Part shown: piece after piece, positions 1-11,632 of the stretch
How positions within the stretch are numbered: position 1 is the stretch's first letter
How the letters are laid out: every line of letters starts with the position of its first letter
NCBI GenBank assembly: GCA_047495785.1
Contig: JBLDXI010000064.1
Span: 744,001 to 808,000 of the forward strand
Reading direction: 5' to 3'
Length of the DNA stretch: 64,000 bases
From: Lepidodermella squamata
Lineage: Eukaryota; Gastrotricha
The notes under the pieces: generated by a model
What the model saw: only the letters and a program-made list of their open reading frames with translations
Databases searched by the model: none
Told to the model about the DNA's origin: nothing
Position numbers and translations under genes: made by a program

Positions 1-1259
1 TCAAATTATTAAAGAGTGCCGCTGAAAAGTCTATTTCACTGAGAAAGATGAGAAAGTTTAAAAGTTTCGTACATAATTATTTGCCTATTTGCACAGGTCA
101 CGGGTTAGTAATGTAAATCCCAAAAATTTGGGAAAGTTCAGGAATAATGTACAAATAATCAAAGACAAAATTGCAGGAAATCTGAAAACTTCATTAGGAC
201 CACGCAAAATATTCGGAATTGGTGCTGGAAAATGACCGGAACGGTTGGAAAGAAATGTTTACTTTTTGAAAAGGCATGATTAAGTACAAGTGGGCCCTTT
301 GATTAATGAATAATATGAGGCGATTTCGGCTTCACATTTCCATAAGATAGAGACAGGGCCGAAGTCGCTTGCTACGACTCATATTGCTTTTCGAAGTTGG
401 AAACATATTAATAATGTACTTCAACTGCTATTTCAGACGCGAATTTGAGTTGGTGAGTTTTATCGCCATGCTTCTCTCGTTTCTAAACGCTTCCTGTCTC
501 AACTACTACTAATAGTAAAATGAAGCCTTACCGGTCGCGAATACCGGTAAAAATGCCATAGAAACAATTAATTCCCAGAATATTCCCGAGTACCGCAGCG
601 GATGGCTGGGATCATTCGAACAAGTTCACTCGGTCCGTGTCTCGGCACTCCGAAGACCCGGCCAAAGGCAAAAGGCTCGGTACACCTTATGACGATTTCC
701 ATCATCCTTACCAGTTCTGCAGTCCTAGTACCTAGATGGTGAAATAACCTGGTCGATTTCAAGAAATGGCTTTTAAAAAATCAAACTTTTCATGTAAATG
801 TGTTATCCAAGGTTGTCGAAAAATTCGGCGAATAAAATTAAGGAGGGGTTTTTCATTCATTTTTTGTTTAAATGTAGCATCGTGAGTGTGCACTCTGATC
901 ACTACGTACTACGGTCTATATGCTTAAAACAATTCAGGTGTTATGTAAAATGTGAATGAAGCGTCGATATTTAGGCCAAATAAGCCCGACAAATATGTCA
1001 TATTAATCAGTTTTTATGTGTACCAATATATGTAGCAGAGCCGACATATGGCGATACAGAAAATGGCGGATTGACACGTTTTTTTACTTCCGCTTCTAAC
1101 TCGTAATTCGATCCCATATGTGGCGTAGAATCAAAGCTGGGATATTGTGGCTGAGCTCGAACGGAAGCAGGTAAAGCATCATCCACCCATTCAGGAATGG
1201 ACGCAAGGCTCATGGGAAGTTATAGACAATTACTTCAGTAACATTGAAGCCATTCAAAA
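1..1259. other. 5' flank of receptor array, no gene seen
   Basis: I see no convincing coding exon here. The short open frames lack receptor, protease or ankyrin similarity. A promoter-like motif shared with other receptor genes lies at 481-507 and is listed separately. The stretch just before the first receptor start is AT-rich. Confidence 0.5.
481..507 (+). promoter_or_regulatory. shared upstream motif, copy 1 (7TM-A)
   Basis: The core is CTAAACGCTTCCTGTCTCAA. Close relatives occur upstream of other receptor genes: 11551-11570 (7TM-F), reverse complement at 17041-17060 (7TM-I) and 20461-20480 (7TM-K), and weaker forms at 3321-3340 (7TM-B), 13651-13670 (7TM-G) and 47941-47963 (fragment at 48.0 kb). 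The core TTCCTGT recurs in either orientation. It may be a transcription-factor site or only shared ancestry; the distance here (about 770 bp upstream) is larger than for the others. Confidence 0.4.
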
Positions 1260-2805
1260 ATGACGAATGCTTCAGCGTCCTTGATTCCGTTCACAAGCTC
1301 GTGGATTCTGGCTGATTTGCCTGACCGTGGCTTCAATGGCTCGAGGCCGTACTTCATCGGCTGGTTCCACGACTTGAGCGCTCAATCGATCGAAGACCGG
1401 CTCCCGTACACGCTAACTGTTTTAATAATGGCGATTCTCGGAAGTCTAGCCAGCATCGCGAACGTCGTAATCTACCACCGCCGCAATGTCAAACGAGACT
1501 TCCTGATGCTGTGCTCTCTGGTTGCGATTAGGAATGTTTTATGGTCCGCAAACTGGTCCTACGCTGTGCTGGTACCTTTGAAGACGGGCTTCTGGGAGGC
1601 AGGCTCAGCAGCTTGCTCTACTGTTTATTGGAACACGGCTACACTGGGCGGCTTCGGCTGTTTCGCGAACATGCTCATCAGCTACGAGAGGCGACTGTGC
1701 GCATGCTCAACATCGCTATACCGCTCCAGTGCATCGAAAGTAAGTCTTTTCCTTGGTCAAGAAGCAACACATGAATCGGGATGCGACACTGTATTGACCT
1801 TAATTAAAGTCAACAGGAAAAATGTCATCCTCTGTCTCGTCTTAGGCATAGAAAATATTCCCCCTCTGTTATTCGACAAAATCTTACAAAAAACCCTCTA
1901 GTTAGAGCTGGCCATATGCAAAAATTGATGCGCTGCATTCCTAGAGTAAATTTGAAAAATCTTCCTTCAACCTCCTTTGTAGGGCAGACATAACTATTGA
2001 ATAACCAAACAGCCAGGAATTTCAATATATGTGATGTTTATTGAGCAGCTTCTTCTGCTAGCTGGTGGGCTCTTGTTACTGTGCGGCGGCTGTGCGGTGG
2101 TTTTCGTATTCGAGCCATACGAAGCGCTGTCCTATCAACGCCTAATCATCGATGGGATGGCGAACAACACGGCTGTGCCTCTTTGCGGGTCTTTCGACCA
2201 TAAATTGATGCGCGAGGCTGATACTGTCGTGCTGATCATAGCGTACTACCTCTTTGCAGTTCAAGCTTCGTCTATCGGACTGGCATGCAACTACTGGTGA
2301 GCGCGGTATAAATCGCAAATTTAAAATGGCTATAATGTGATTTTTTTAAAGGAGGATGTTTGCCCAAATCCGAGCTGTGCGCTTGAGATGGCGAGAGACG
2401 TCGACTATCGAGGAGAAATGGCAAAAGCGTGAGGTTTTTATCGCCAAGCAGTCAATTGCTGCTTTCTTAGTGTACAACGCATTCCACCTACCACTGGCTG
2501 TTCATTTCGCTCTTCAGCTAAGCTACGTCGAAATCGGGCCGCGATTCGCATCCGGCAACCTCATGAAGTACGGCCACGTGTGTTTGCTGGTCGAGATGGT
2601 CGTTTCATCAGTGATCAGATCGCTCAAGCCAGGCTTCACGCGCAGTTTGCTGTGTCTTGGCTACTCGCGTCGCGTCAAAATTGCGCCGTCCAGTGGCAAT
2701 AACAGTAGCACTGGTCAGACCGCAGCGGCGGTGGTTCAGGCATACGCTACACGTGAACAGGATTGGTTTAGCAGGACCAAAGTGCTGATATTCGGTCGAA
2801 AGTGA
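1260..2805 (+). CDS. 7TM-A: seven-transmembrane receptor, 393 aa
   Basis: Three exons: 1260-1739, 2049-2296 and 2352-2805, joined by GT..AG introns in phase 0 and phase 2. The outer N-terminus (1-49) carries the family signature around residues 14-40 (WILADLPDRGF, RPYFIGWFHDLS). Predicted membrane segments: TM1 50-72, TM2 81-105, TM3 117-141, TM4 161-181, TM5 218-240, TM6 274-298, TM7 314-331. Cys119 at the top of TM3 and Cys206 in outer loop 2 could form the disulfide of rhodopsin-like receptors, and E143-R144-R145 sits where the D/E-R-Y motif is expected. TM7 ends in SLKPGF, with no NPxxY. Sequons occur near N3 and N199. Function is inferred from topology: a plasma-membrane receptor, possibly chemosensory. 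Intron 1 (309 nt) is longer than usual. Closest relative here is 7TM-C. Confidence 0.85.
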
Positions 2806-3564
2806 GATCGAAGAGTTGCCTAAGTGATGGTTAACATTTAAAAATTGGTTTAAGTTTAAGCTGGGCAATCATATCCAGGCCAGTTTGACATTATCTATGA
2901 AACAGTTGTGCAAATGGTTTCACATCCCTGCGGTTGTATTTTGTATTTGTCATCATGAAATGTCAATAGTAAGGTAGAGTAATATATACCATTTTCTTTC
3001 TTTAATTTTGCCTATAATGTTTTCACCGATTTGTTACCATAAAAGAGCTTGAGAGTGTGCATATTCTACATTCTAAATAGTCTATTCTACATATGTCGGC
3101 TTGGCGCTTGGATGGTTTATATATGCTTTATGTACTAATTTTTAGCTATTATGTCCTAGCGTTTAGTGTTGAAACAGAAAAAGTAGATCTCTAGAACTGT
3201 CAGGTACAAGGATGAAATAGTCGTTTTAATGAAATCATGCAACCCAAGTCCGTGCACCGCGCATGCGTGAAAACAAAAGCTTCATCTAAGTTCAATCGGA
3301 AAACACTTTGATACTCATCGTTTCCCTGTCTACTTGAACACGCCTAAACGCTTCGAGCAAGCATTGTCGTGGAAATGCCCAACCTTAGCCGTTGCTTCCG
3401 AAATGAAGCAAGCATGTTTGCTCGGGATGAATACCTGTTCCATTAATCATTAATCGAACACGCGTAGGTGGGGCGAATGTAACCTGACGAAAGCATTGAG
3501 AGCATCCGGCCGGCTGATGCGGACGAATCGACACTAGCACTTTGTATTTTACAGACGCCATACA
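2806..3564. other. intergenic between 7TM-A and 7TM-B
   Basis: I see no gene. A weak copy of the shared upstream motif lies at 3321-3340 (TTTCCCTGTCTACTTG), about 230 bp before 7TM-B. A possible 3' splice site ending at about 3554 (TTTTACAG) suggests a 5'-UTR intron or a leader acceptor before the start codon at 3565. Confidence 0.4.
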
Positions 3565-4923
3565 ATGAACGGGAGCACTCTTCATCAGGCAGCTCAATCG
3601 AAGCCGGCAGCAGCAGTTTTGCTGCCAGGCGGAGCTTGGATTGCGGCCGATATCGAAGACCGTGGCTTTAATGGCTCGCGGCCGTACCTTGTCGGCTTTT
3701 TCCACGACCTGAGCAGGCCCTCAATCGAAGGTCGACTGCCGTATACACTTACCATAGTCATAGTTGCTGTCTTAGCGATCGCAGCCACCATCGCTAACTT
3801 GGTTGCCTACTACAAACGCGGCGTCAACAGCAGTTTCATTATGCTGTGCTGCTTGATCGCCTTTCGCAATATTATCTGCGCCCTGAATTGTTGCATCAGC
3901 TTGCTGATCACCCTGCCAACAGGCTACTGGGAAGCCAGCCCGGCATCTTGTTCCATCGTATTCTGGATAACAGGCACGGTCGGAGGTTTCGGTAGTTTTG
4001 TCAACTGTCTCATCAGCTATGAACGCCGCCTCTGTGTCACTTCGACCAGCATGTATCGGACCAGCTCCACCAAAGTAAGAATAATCCAAACAGCGGTCGA
4101 CGGGTTTATTGAGCTAGATGTCTTCCAAATAGTTTTTTCCGACTTCGTGTGTCCCCATAGATAAAAACCATTATTTTTATAATCGAGTATTTTCAAAAAT
4201 GTGCATTCTTTTCAGCTTTTGATTCTTGCCGCCTGCTCTTTCGTCTTTTGCGGAATTTGTTTTGGACTATTCACGTTCGCACCGTTGCCGATAATGGCCC
4301 ACCAGCGAATGGTCGTCGATGGCATCAACAACAACACAGCCGTTGATTTGTGCGGCGTGTTCCCGTACCGCTTCGTCGGCTCCTCAGATACTAGCGTCCT
4401 ACTGCTTATTGTTTTTTTCATTGTCATCCAAGCGACAACTTTTGGTTTAGCCCTCAACTACTGGTAAGCACCTCCCAAGCAGTTTTGTGAATCTCATTTG
4501 TTCGATTGCAGGAAAGTGTTCTCTCAAATTCGGTCAGTTCGTTTGGGCTGGCGTTCGAAGCTGCAAGGATCCGATCGGGAGGCGCTTTGGTACCAGCGCG
4601 AGTTGTTCTTCGCCAAACAATCAGTCGCTGCTGTCCTCGTGTACAACGTGTGCCAACTGCCGATGGCTGTTCATCTGGCGATGCAGATTGGCTATGCAGA
4701 AATCGGACCTCGTTTCCTGACCGGCGACTACACCAAGTACGGCCATGCAGTTATCTTGTTCGAGATCGCAGCTTCAGCTGTCGTCCGTAGTTTGAAACCG
4801 TCGAATCGCGTCACAGTTGTTATGCCTCCAAGTGCGAACCGTACAACGAAAACAGTAGTTGCCACTCAAGATGATCGGCAGAATACAACAACTTTCAATT
4901 TGACCAAAGTTTTAAAGCGATGA
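3565..4923 (+). CDS. 7TM-B: seven-transmembrane receptor, 389 aa
   Basis: Exons 3565-4074, 4216-4463 and 4512-4923. The N-terminus (about 60 aa) is longer than in 7TM-A and holds PGGAWIAADIEDRGF, the mark of the B/F/G subfamily. Cys129 at TM3 and the NNNTAVDLCG loop cysteine are kept, as is E153-R154-R155. The second exon is 248 nt, as in most copies, and ends at the family NYW just after TM5. The third exon carries the inner loop (QRELFFAKQS), TM6, TM7 and a short polar tail. An AATAAA at 4953-4958 fits a polyadenylation signal. The IEDRLPYT motif is altered to IEGRLPYT. Membrane receptor by topology; ligand unknown. Confidence 0.85.
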
Positions 4924-5589
4924 AAGCGTATGAATTAGCAGGAAGAATTAATAATAAATTCATAAAATAATTTCTCGAGGTGTTTATCTGTAAAACGTAC
5001 GAGCAAATGAGACATGAAATCCGAATGTTGCAGGCGAGACGTCAATGCATCATCCAAGAATTACAACACGAGAATAGATCGGAAGTAAACAAATCGAAAC
5101 TAGATTTTCACGAGCGAAATGCCTCGAAATGCCCATGCTGCGTTGAAAATGACCTCGACTAGGCCGTGGAATAGACCATCCCATTTCCAGGACACGTCCT
5201 GTTCGCATCCGCCTCTGTGACATCCGCTTGAAATCATCAGCTGGGAACAACAACCCATAACACAGCAATAGACGCAGGGGAAATGAGTCGCATACGCTGA
5301 TCATTCACATGCGTACCGAGGAAGAAAGCATGCAGCACAAAAAGTGACAATCTACAGACGGCCGACGCCCACGGTGATGCTCCCCGGCATTTCAAATAAC
5401 GTACCAGCACGATTCAAAACATTAAAACTGGGAAAATCCGATAAGTACATTGCAAAAATGAGCTAAATCTCTTCCGCATCAGCAAAATCCGAGCGGAAAC
5501 GAGGAGATGAAGCGCTTCATAAAAACACTTAGAAAATCACCCGTATAGATGACCATTTACACTTTTCAAACTTTCAGTAAAGTGAACAA
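4924..5589. other. intergenic between 7TM-B and 7TM-C
   Basis: No gene is visible. The piece around 5287-5310 (TCGCATACGCTGATC) resembles one upstream of 7TM-H at 15538-15555 (TCGCATACGTTGATC), so it may be a shared promoter element or shared flank. A possible splice acceptor (CTTTCAG, ending at about 5577) lies just before the start codon. Confidence 0.35.
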
Positions 5590-8546
5590 ATGTCGAACAT
5601 CACAATAGCGGCGGCGCCTCTGATGCCGTTCACAAGCTCTTGGATTCTTGCTGATCTGCCCGACCGCGGTTTCAATGGCTCGAGGCCGTATTTCATCGGC
5701 TGGCTGCACGACCTGAGCGCCCAATCAATCGAAGACAGACTGCCATACACGCTAACTATAGTGATTCTGGCGATTCTTAGTAGCCTAGCCAGTATTGCGA
5801 ACATCGTAATCTACTACCGCCGCAATGTTAAACGAGACTTTTTGATACTGTCCTCTGTTGTGGTTGTTAGAAACGTCCTGTGGTGTGCCAACTGGTGCTA
5901 CGTTGTGCTGGTGCCGCTGAGAACTGGCTTCTGGGAGGCAGGTCCAGCTGCGTGCTCCACAGCTTTCACGATAATGGCTGTCTTAGGCGGGTTCGGCTGT
6001 TTCGCGAACATGCTCATCAGCCACGAGAGACGGCTGTGCGTTTGCTCGGTGTCTCTTCACCGGCCAAGCTCAGTAAAAGTAAGTCAACGAATGACAATTG
6101 TCCTCTGCTATCGAGCGTTCAGCAGGACTATTTGGCATATTTGCATATTTGAATCTCCTACACCGGTGAACCTCCGGTAAATGACCTAACCAAAAATAGT
6201 GTATATACCTTTCCTTTCTATTGTTCTAAGTGCTTACATCAATTAAAAATTTCTATTCGTACATAGTATGTACGCGAAAATTGCTATTCGTACATAGTTT
6301 CAAAATGAAATTTCTGGAATCAATAACTATGTCAATTTGCATCCGATCAGTCTAATTTTTTGCGTGCACATAGCGGAGTATCAGGCCTATCACCCCCCAA
6401 AAGATCATGCATAGACCCCCTATGGAAGAGTCGCAAAGCTGCAAAATCTGATTTCAATTCTGGGAGGCTTACTTGAACACTTTTGGTGATGAACCAACGA
6501 AATTCAGCCACTAAATAGGTCTCGCTTTGGTGCGTCCAACTGTAAAATTTCATGATGCTTCCGTCTAAATTCTAAATTCAAATATTTATTGTTCGGTGAC
6601 ATCATATAAACAGGGGAGACGAAATAATTGAAAGACATCAACGACGCGGGGTCGCAAGAATACATGCGCTTGCCGGCGGCAGTGCGCTGTGGACACAAGT
6701 GGGCGGGATGATGGATGATTTATCGAAGGCAGACAGACACGTTAACACAGCGAGGGAGAATGGGAGGGAGAAGAAGGGTATAGAGAAGAGAAAGCAAAGG
6801 ATAGAGGGAGAGGGAGAGGCGGCAAGATCAGACATCGAAAGTGGGCAAAGGACCCCGAGGAAGCCTGCTGGCGATCAAGGCCAGGGGGGAACGGGGCACC
6901 GGGTTCGCGGAGAGGCGGAGTCGCTCAACTTCTTCTCTAAGAGGGAGGACGAACCGGACTGCATTCGCAGCATAGCGGCGCTGGGTCTGTTCGAAAACGG
7001 CAGGCAGGCTCTTCACGCCACAGCGGCGCTCCAGCTCCGAGACACGGACCCGGTCATCGCGGCGGATGTTTAGCAGGCTGCGCAGACAGTCGTTCTGCAA
7101 CACATCAAGCCGCTTCAGCTGCCTCTTGGGCGCGGTACAAAACACGACGTTGCCGTAAGTGGCGGCGGAGCGGACAAGGCTGAGGTAGGCCGTGCGACGC
7201 CATCGGCGAGAGAGGCCGAGAGAGGCAATACGGAGAAAGTGGGACAGGTTCCGGGTGCAGCGGTTGACGACCCGGTCGACGTGCGACTTCCAAGTCAGCT
7301 TGGCGTCAAGGTGCACGCCGAGGACACGAATCACGGCAACTTGAGGGATCATCGAGCCGTCGAAGTGCAGACGGGTCTGGTACGAGCGCCAGGCAAACGG
7401 CATTGCTTCGCTTTTCGACTCATTAAACTTCTGGCGCCACTCGCGGGCCCACTGCGAGATGCAATCGATCTCTGCCTGGGTGCAGCGTTCGGCCTCCTGG
7501 AAATTCGCACCCTCGCCGACGACTGTGAGATCGTCAAATTTCGAATTTCCACACCTTGCTGAAAAATCGGGAAAAACTATGTACGAATAGCATTTTCTGC
7601 GTACATAGTTATGTACGAATAGCTCGACCCTAAACATTTTATAAAATTTTTGTAATTGGTTAACATTTCATCAAATTCTAGCTCATGTCCCTCTCGGCTG
7701 GTCTCTTGCTGATCTGCTGCGGATTCGCAGTGATTTTCAACTTCGCGCCATATCAATCGCAAGCCCTAGAACAGTTGGTCATCCCTGGCATCAACAACAA
7801 TACCGCTGTGCCGCTGTGTGGCTCCTTCAACAACAGGTTTATCGGTGATGCAGACACGGCAGTCCTCAATGTGGCGTACTTTTTCATCGCAGTGCAAACA
7901 TCTTCCCTCGCATTGGCTTACAACTACTGGTGAGTCATTTCACTATCAAAGTTGACGGATTGTTTTTTATTGGCCCGGCCCTTGAATTTGGATCGAATTT
8001 CGAAGAATTTATAAAGGATCAGCTAGTTAACGTTTCCCGCGTACAGTTAAATCTTCCAGTAGCTACCCGCCTTCACTTTCAGAACAATGATGCAGTAGAA
8101 TTTAGTCTATGCGTGTTTTCAGGAAGATGTTTGCTCATATACGAGCTGTTCGCCTCGGATGGCAAGATCACCAATCGAATACCTTAAAATCGAAAATCCA
8201 AGAGAACTGGCGGCAGCGTGAAGTTTTCATCGCCAAGCAGTCAATCGCTGCATTCGTGGTGTACAACGCATTCCATCTACCACTGGCTGTTCATTTCGCC
8301 TTTCAGCTAGGCTACGTCGAAATCGGGCCGCGATTCGCATCCGGCAACTTCATGAAGTTCGGGTTCGTTTGCGAGCTCATAGAAGTAGTCGTTTCGTCGG
8401 TTATCAAATCGCTGAAGCCTGGCTTCACGCGCAACCTGCCGTGGTCGCGCCGCAATAATAAAATGAATGCTCTAGCCACGGTCCGTGTGCTCGTCGCAAA
8501 TCGCCAGCCGCCACCCGTCAGCAACTGTAAAAAATTAAGATTTTGA
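5590..8546 (+). CDS. 7TM-C: seven-transmembrane receptor, 386 aa
   Basis: Exons 5590-6078, 7682-7929 and 8123-8546. It pairs with 7TM-A: the N-terminus shares PFTSSWILADLPDRGF, and TM1-TM2 are nearly the same. The TM3 motif reads SHERRLC, so the usual Tyr before E-R-R is His. TM3 and loop cysteines are present, with sequon NNT in loop 2. Intron 1 is 1603 nt, by far the largest in the array, because a transposable element with inverted ends and a LINE fragment sit in it. All splice signals are intact, so the gene may still work. AATAAA at 8591-8596 may be the polyadenylation signal. Codons and exon phases match the other copies. Confidence 0.82.
6253..7622. mobile_element. inverted-repeat element inside intron 1 of 7TM-C
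   Basis: Ends are inverted copies of about 48-50 bp: left 6253-6300 and right 7573-7622. Each arm holds the word CTATTCGTACATAG twice in opposing or offset arrangement, so each end is itself repetitive. The interior carries a LINE reverse-transcriptase fragment on the minus strand. I could not define a clear target-site duplication. It is probably a composite or foldback element; class uncertain. Confidence 0.6.
6828..7557 (-). pseudogene. LINE reverse transcriptase C-terminal fragment
   Basis: The minus-strand frame (about 240 aa) shows the thumb and C-terminal region of a non-LTR retrotransposon polymerase: a KFNESKSEAM segment where LINEs carry their ...N..K(T/S)..M motif, the VLGVHLDAKLTWKSH motif, and LVRSAATYGNVVFC. 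The catalytic YADD box and everything before it are missing, so this is a 5'-truncated or captured piece. The style is like Jockey/CR1/R1-type LINEs and differs from the RTE-like pieces elsewhere in the window. It is locally GC-richer than the surrounding intron. It cannot encode an active enzyme. Confidence 0.7.
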
Positions 8547-9007
8547 ATGAAGTTGAAACGTGAACTTTAGCTGACGAGGATACAAATAACAATAAAATAA
8601 TAGAAATAGAAATATTTCCTTGAACAATTTGCCAGCGCTGCTGACAAAACGCTGGACAAATGGAAAGTGGAAAAATGACGGGGAATATGCATAATTATCA
8701 ACCCTCTGAAATCACAGGGCAATATATTATAAATATTTCTGCGCCTACGTAGAAGAAGAGAGGAGACTCGTTCATTTTGGTCATTTTGGTCCGACGAAAC
8801 AGAAAAGTAAGGACTGTCCATGCTACCGACTCGTAATTCAAACCGATGTATGACGTGACGAGACGAAAGGAAAACGGAGAGGTGTTGAAGCTCAATTGAC
8901 ATATCGTCGGTCAATTATTATCGAAAAGGTTCGTGAAATAGCGAACTCATCGAATTTGAGCAAAGCCCTTAAAAGCATTTTTTCATATTAGTGGAACGAA
9001 CTAAAAG
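8547..9007. other. intergenic between 7TM-C and relic 7TM-D
   Basis: It holds the 3' end of 7TM-C (AATAAA at 8591) and otherwise no gene I can support. The open frames on the minus strand show no family similarity. Confidence 0.4.
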
Positions 9008-9573
9008 ATGACGATAAACGCGCCGAATGTCACGATATTAAGAGCGTCTTTGATGCCATTAACGAGTTAATAAGCCGATTTTTTGGCAGGAGACTGTTTA
9101 CTCAAATCCGGGCTGTTCGCCTGAGATGGCGAGAGACTTTAACAATCGAGGAGAAATGGCAAAAGCGCGAAGTTTTCATCGCCAAGCAGTCAATTGTGTT
9201 CGTGGTCTACAACGCATTCCACGTCCATCCAGCTCGGGTATGCCGATCTCCGGCCGCGATTCGCCTCCGGCAACCTCATGAAGTACGGCATCGTGTGCGT
9301 GCTCATCGAGATGGTCGTGTCTTCGGTGATGAAATCGCTAAAGCCGGGCTACACCCGCGACTTGCCGTGGCTTGGTTCCTCCTGTCGCATCAATGTCGCG
9401 CCGTTCAGTGGCAAAAACAGCTGCGGTGGACAGACCGCAGCGGCGATGGTGCAGATGTGCACCATATACCAGAGCAGTTTACGCCGGATCAAAGTGCTGA
9501 TATTCGGAAACAAAATGAGGAAAAAAGTCATGATAGCTACTGGCTGTTTACGAGGTGTCAAGTCAACTTCTTA
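9008..9573 (+). pseudogene. 7TM-D: deletion relic of an A/C-type receptor
   Basis: The first 20 or so codons of exon 1 remain (ATG at 9008, ending in a SLMPLTS-like stretch followed by a stop). They run directly into a splice acceptor and exon 3 at about 9090, so TM1-TM5 and exon 2 are gone. In exon 3, a small deletion near 9228 removes most of TM6 and shifts the frame. The rest (QLGYADLRPRFASGNL, then TM7 and SLKPGYTRDLPW) continues in another frame to a stop at 9573. The sequence is closest to 7TM-A and C. It cannot encode a receptor. Confidence 0.8.
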
Positions 9574-10069
9574 AAACTTTATGAACGCTTATCGAAAGAA
9601 CTCTACAGCTGAATAACGCAGTGGCAGCAGTGGCTAAACTGAGTTGTATTTGTTGGGTCAGATTGGTCGAAGTGACGCGCGGTATTGAAGTTAACGCCAT
9701 TGAACTTGATTAGGCAATAATTAAGAAACACAGGAGAGTGTAAACCTAGCTGGATATATCGCGTGCAAATTTGAGAACTGATTGAGATACGCATTTTTGT
9801 AATTCGAATCCCGTAAAATAAAATTCCTTGCCAGACATTTTAAACTGTACGCATCGACCTTGCACTTCGAAAAGTATTTCAGGAGCCACAGGCTGGAAAG
9901 AGGAAGAACATTGAAGACAAACCGTTAATCGAACCACCTGCGATTTCCTCGACCGCCCATCACGAATATTGATTTGACGCAGGCAAACTTCCGGCGGCTT
10001 GAAATCCTAAAATGTTTTACTGAAAGTTTCAGCGATTGCAGTTGTTAGAAAATTAATGTTATTGAGCCA
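9574..10069. other. intergenic before 7TM-E
   Basis: No gene. The stretch just before the 7TM-E start (about 9980-10069, including GCAAACTTCCGGC) is repeated at 31425-31520 ahead of a decayed E-type copy, so promoter and 5' end were duplicated together. Confidence 0.45.
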
Positions 10070-11332
10070 ATGCCGCGCAATAATTCAACGTCGGCTATTG
10101 TGATGCCGGGTGGCGGCTGGGTGATGGCGTACATCGAAGATCGCGGCTTCGACAGCCCGAGGCCGTACTTTATCGGTTGGTTCCACGATTTGAGCACGAA
10201 ATCAGTCGCAGATCGACTGGCATACACAGTAGCTATAGTAGTCATCTGCATCCTCGGAACCGTCGCCAGCGTAGCCAACATCGTGGTTTACTACCGCAGA
10301 AACGTCAAACGAAATTTCTTGGTCCTGAACGGGCTTCTCGTCGCAAGAAATGTCATCTGGGCTATCAATTGGTCATGCGCAATGCTTGCCACCCTGCAGA
10401 CTGGCTATTGGGACGTTGGACCGGCAGCGTGTGCCGTAGTTTGGTGGATCGCAACAGCTATCGGTCCATTCGGCTGTTTTCTCAACCTGATCATTAGTTA
10501 CGAACGAAGAATGTGCGTTAGCTCGAAGACTCTCTACCGATCTAGCAGCCGCAAGGTATAGGCGACTCGATTCAGAGTCAGTAATATTGCAGCTTTCTAG
10601 TGACATTTCGTTGGATTATATTTTAAATTTAAATCAAGAAACTAAAGGTTTACACAATTTTTCAGCTGATTTTGATGACTCTGGGCTGTTTTGTCTTCTG
10701 CGCGGTGTGCACGAGTAGCTATGTGATTGCCCCCCTTAAAGCGTATGGCTATCAGCAACTCGTGTTTGGAAATCAATCGACCCCAGCTGTTGGACTCTGC
10801 GGTTCATTCGATTACAAATTGGTAGGCGATGCTGATACACTGGTGATTGTCCTCATCTATCTTTTGCTCGCTGTTAATGTATCATCGATCGGCCTAGCTT
10901 TCAACTACTGGTTAGATATATTTGTAACCATCACGTTTTCCGGTTTGTCATACCTATTTTTGTATATACAGGAAAATGTTTTCGCAGGTCAGGGCGATTC
11001 GGTTGGCTTGGAGATCGCAAGGAACCGGCGGAACGTCGCCCATGCGGAACGATTGGCGGAAGCGAGAGGTTTTCATCGCGAAACAGTCCATTGTTGGCGT
11101 TGTGCTGTACACCGCTTTCCACATGCCTCTCGCTATTAGTGTCATTCTGCAGCTTGGCTACACTGGCATTGGGCCGCAGTACGCCAGTGCGAATCTCAAC
11201 AAATATTCGAGCGTTTGTGCAGCGCTGGAAATGGTTGTCTCTTCGATCGTCAAGTCGCTGAAACCGGGATTCTCACTAACGCGAGTGTTAGCACGGAAAA
11301 ATACAACCAAAGTTGAAGCTAGTGGACTCTAG
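10070..11332 (+). CDS. 7TM-E: seven-transmembrane receptor, 363 aa
   Basis: Exons 10070-10555, 10666-10910 and 10972-11332. It belongs to the E/H/J subfamily, with MPGGGWVMAYIEDRGFD and SVADRLAYT in place of GFNGSRP and SIEDRLPYT. The TM3 region ends ISYERRMC. Exon 2 is 245 nt, one codon shorter than most. It has TM4, the loop Cys (VGLCGSF) and TM5 ending in FNYW. Exon 3 (361 nt) is short, so the cytoplasmic tail is only about 20 residues after SLKPGF. Its promoter region and exon 1 have a degraded duplicate at 31.4-31.9 kb. No AATAAA was seen just downstream. Confidence 0.84.
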
Positions 11333-11632
11333 AAAATAGAAGAAACGTGATAAAAAATGACTTCGTCGAACTATCAGCCTGCCTGAAATGCAACGGGCCA
11401 ATATTCTTCCCGAACTCACAGACATTGTCCGACCAGGGTACTGGGATGTTTACGAAGTGATATTTTACCTGAATTAGCTATAAAAATCGATTATGCCCTA
11501 GAATAGATCAAATATAGTCGAGGCGGAAGGAGATGTTTACGGTGAGAACATTAAAAGCTTCCTGTCCGTTTCATCATGCATCTAAAGCTGACCTGATCTT
11601 TCGCCGCATTTTCAAGATCCTATCAAAGATAC
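11333..11632. other. intergenic before 7TM-F
   Basis: It contains the shared motif at 11551-11570 (AAAGCTTCCTGTCC), about 65-80 bp before the 7TM-F start, which is the most promoter-like spacing seen. Nothing else is supported. Confidence 0.45.

Noticed and set aside
3385-3791. Minus-strand frames across receptor exon 1 regions
   Set aside because: These frames are antisense shadows of conserved + strand exons and recur at each paralog at the same place.
6699-7073. 124-codon + strand frame rich in Arg/Glu
   Set aside because: It is antisense to the LINE reverse-transcriptase fragment and has no family similarity.
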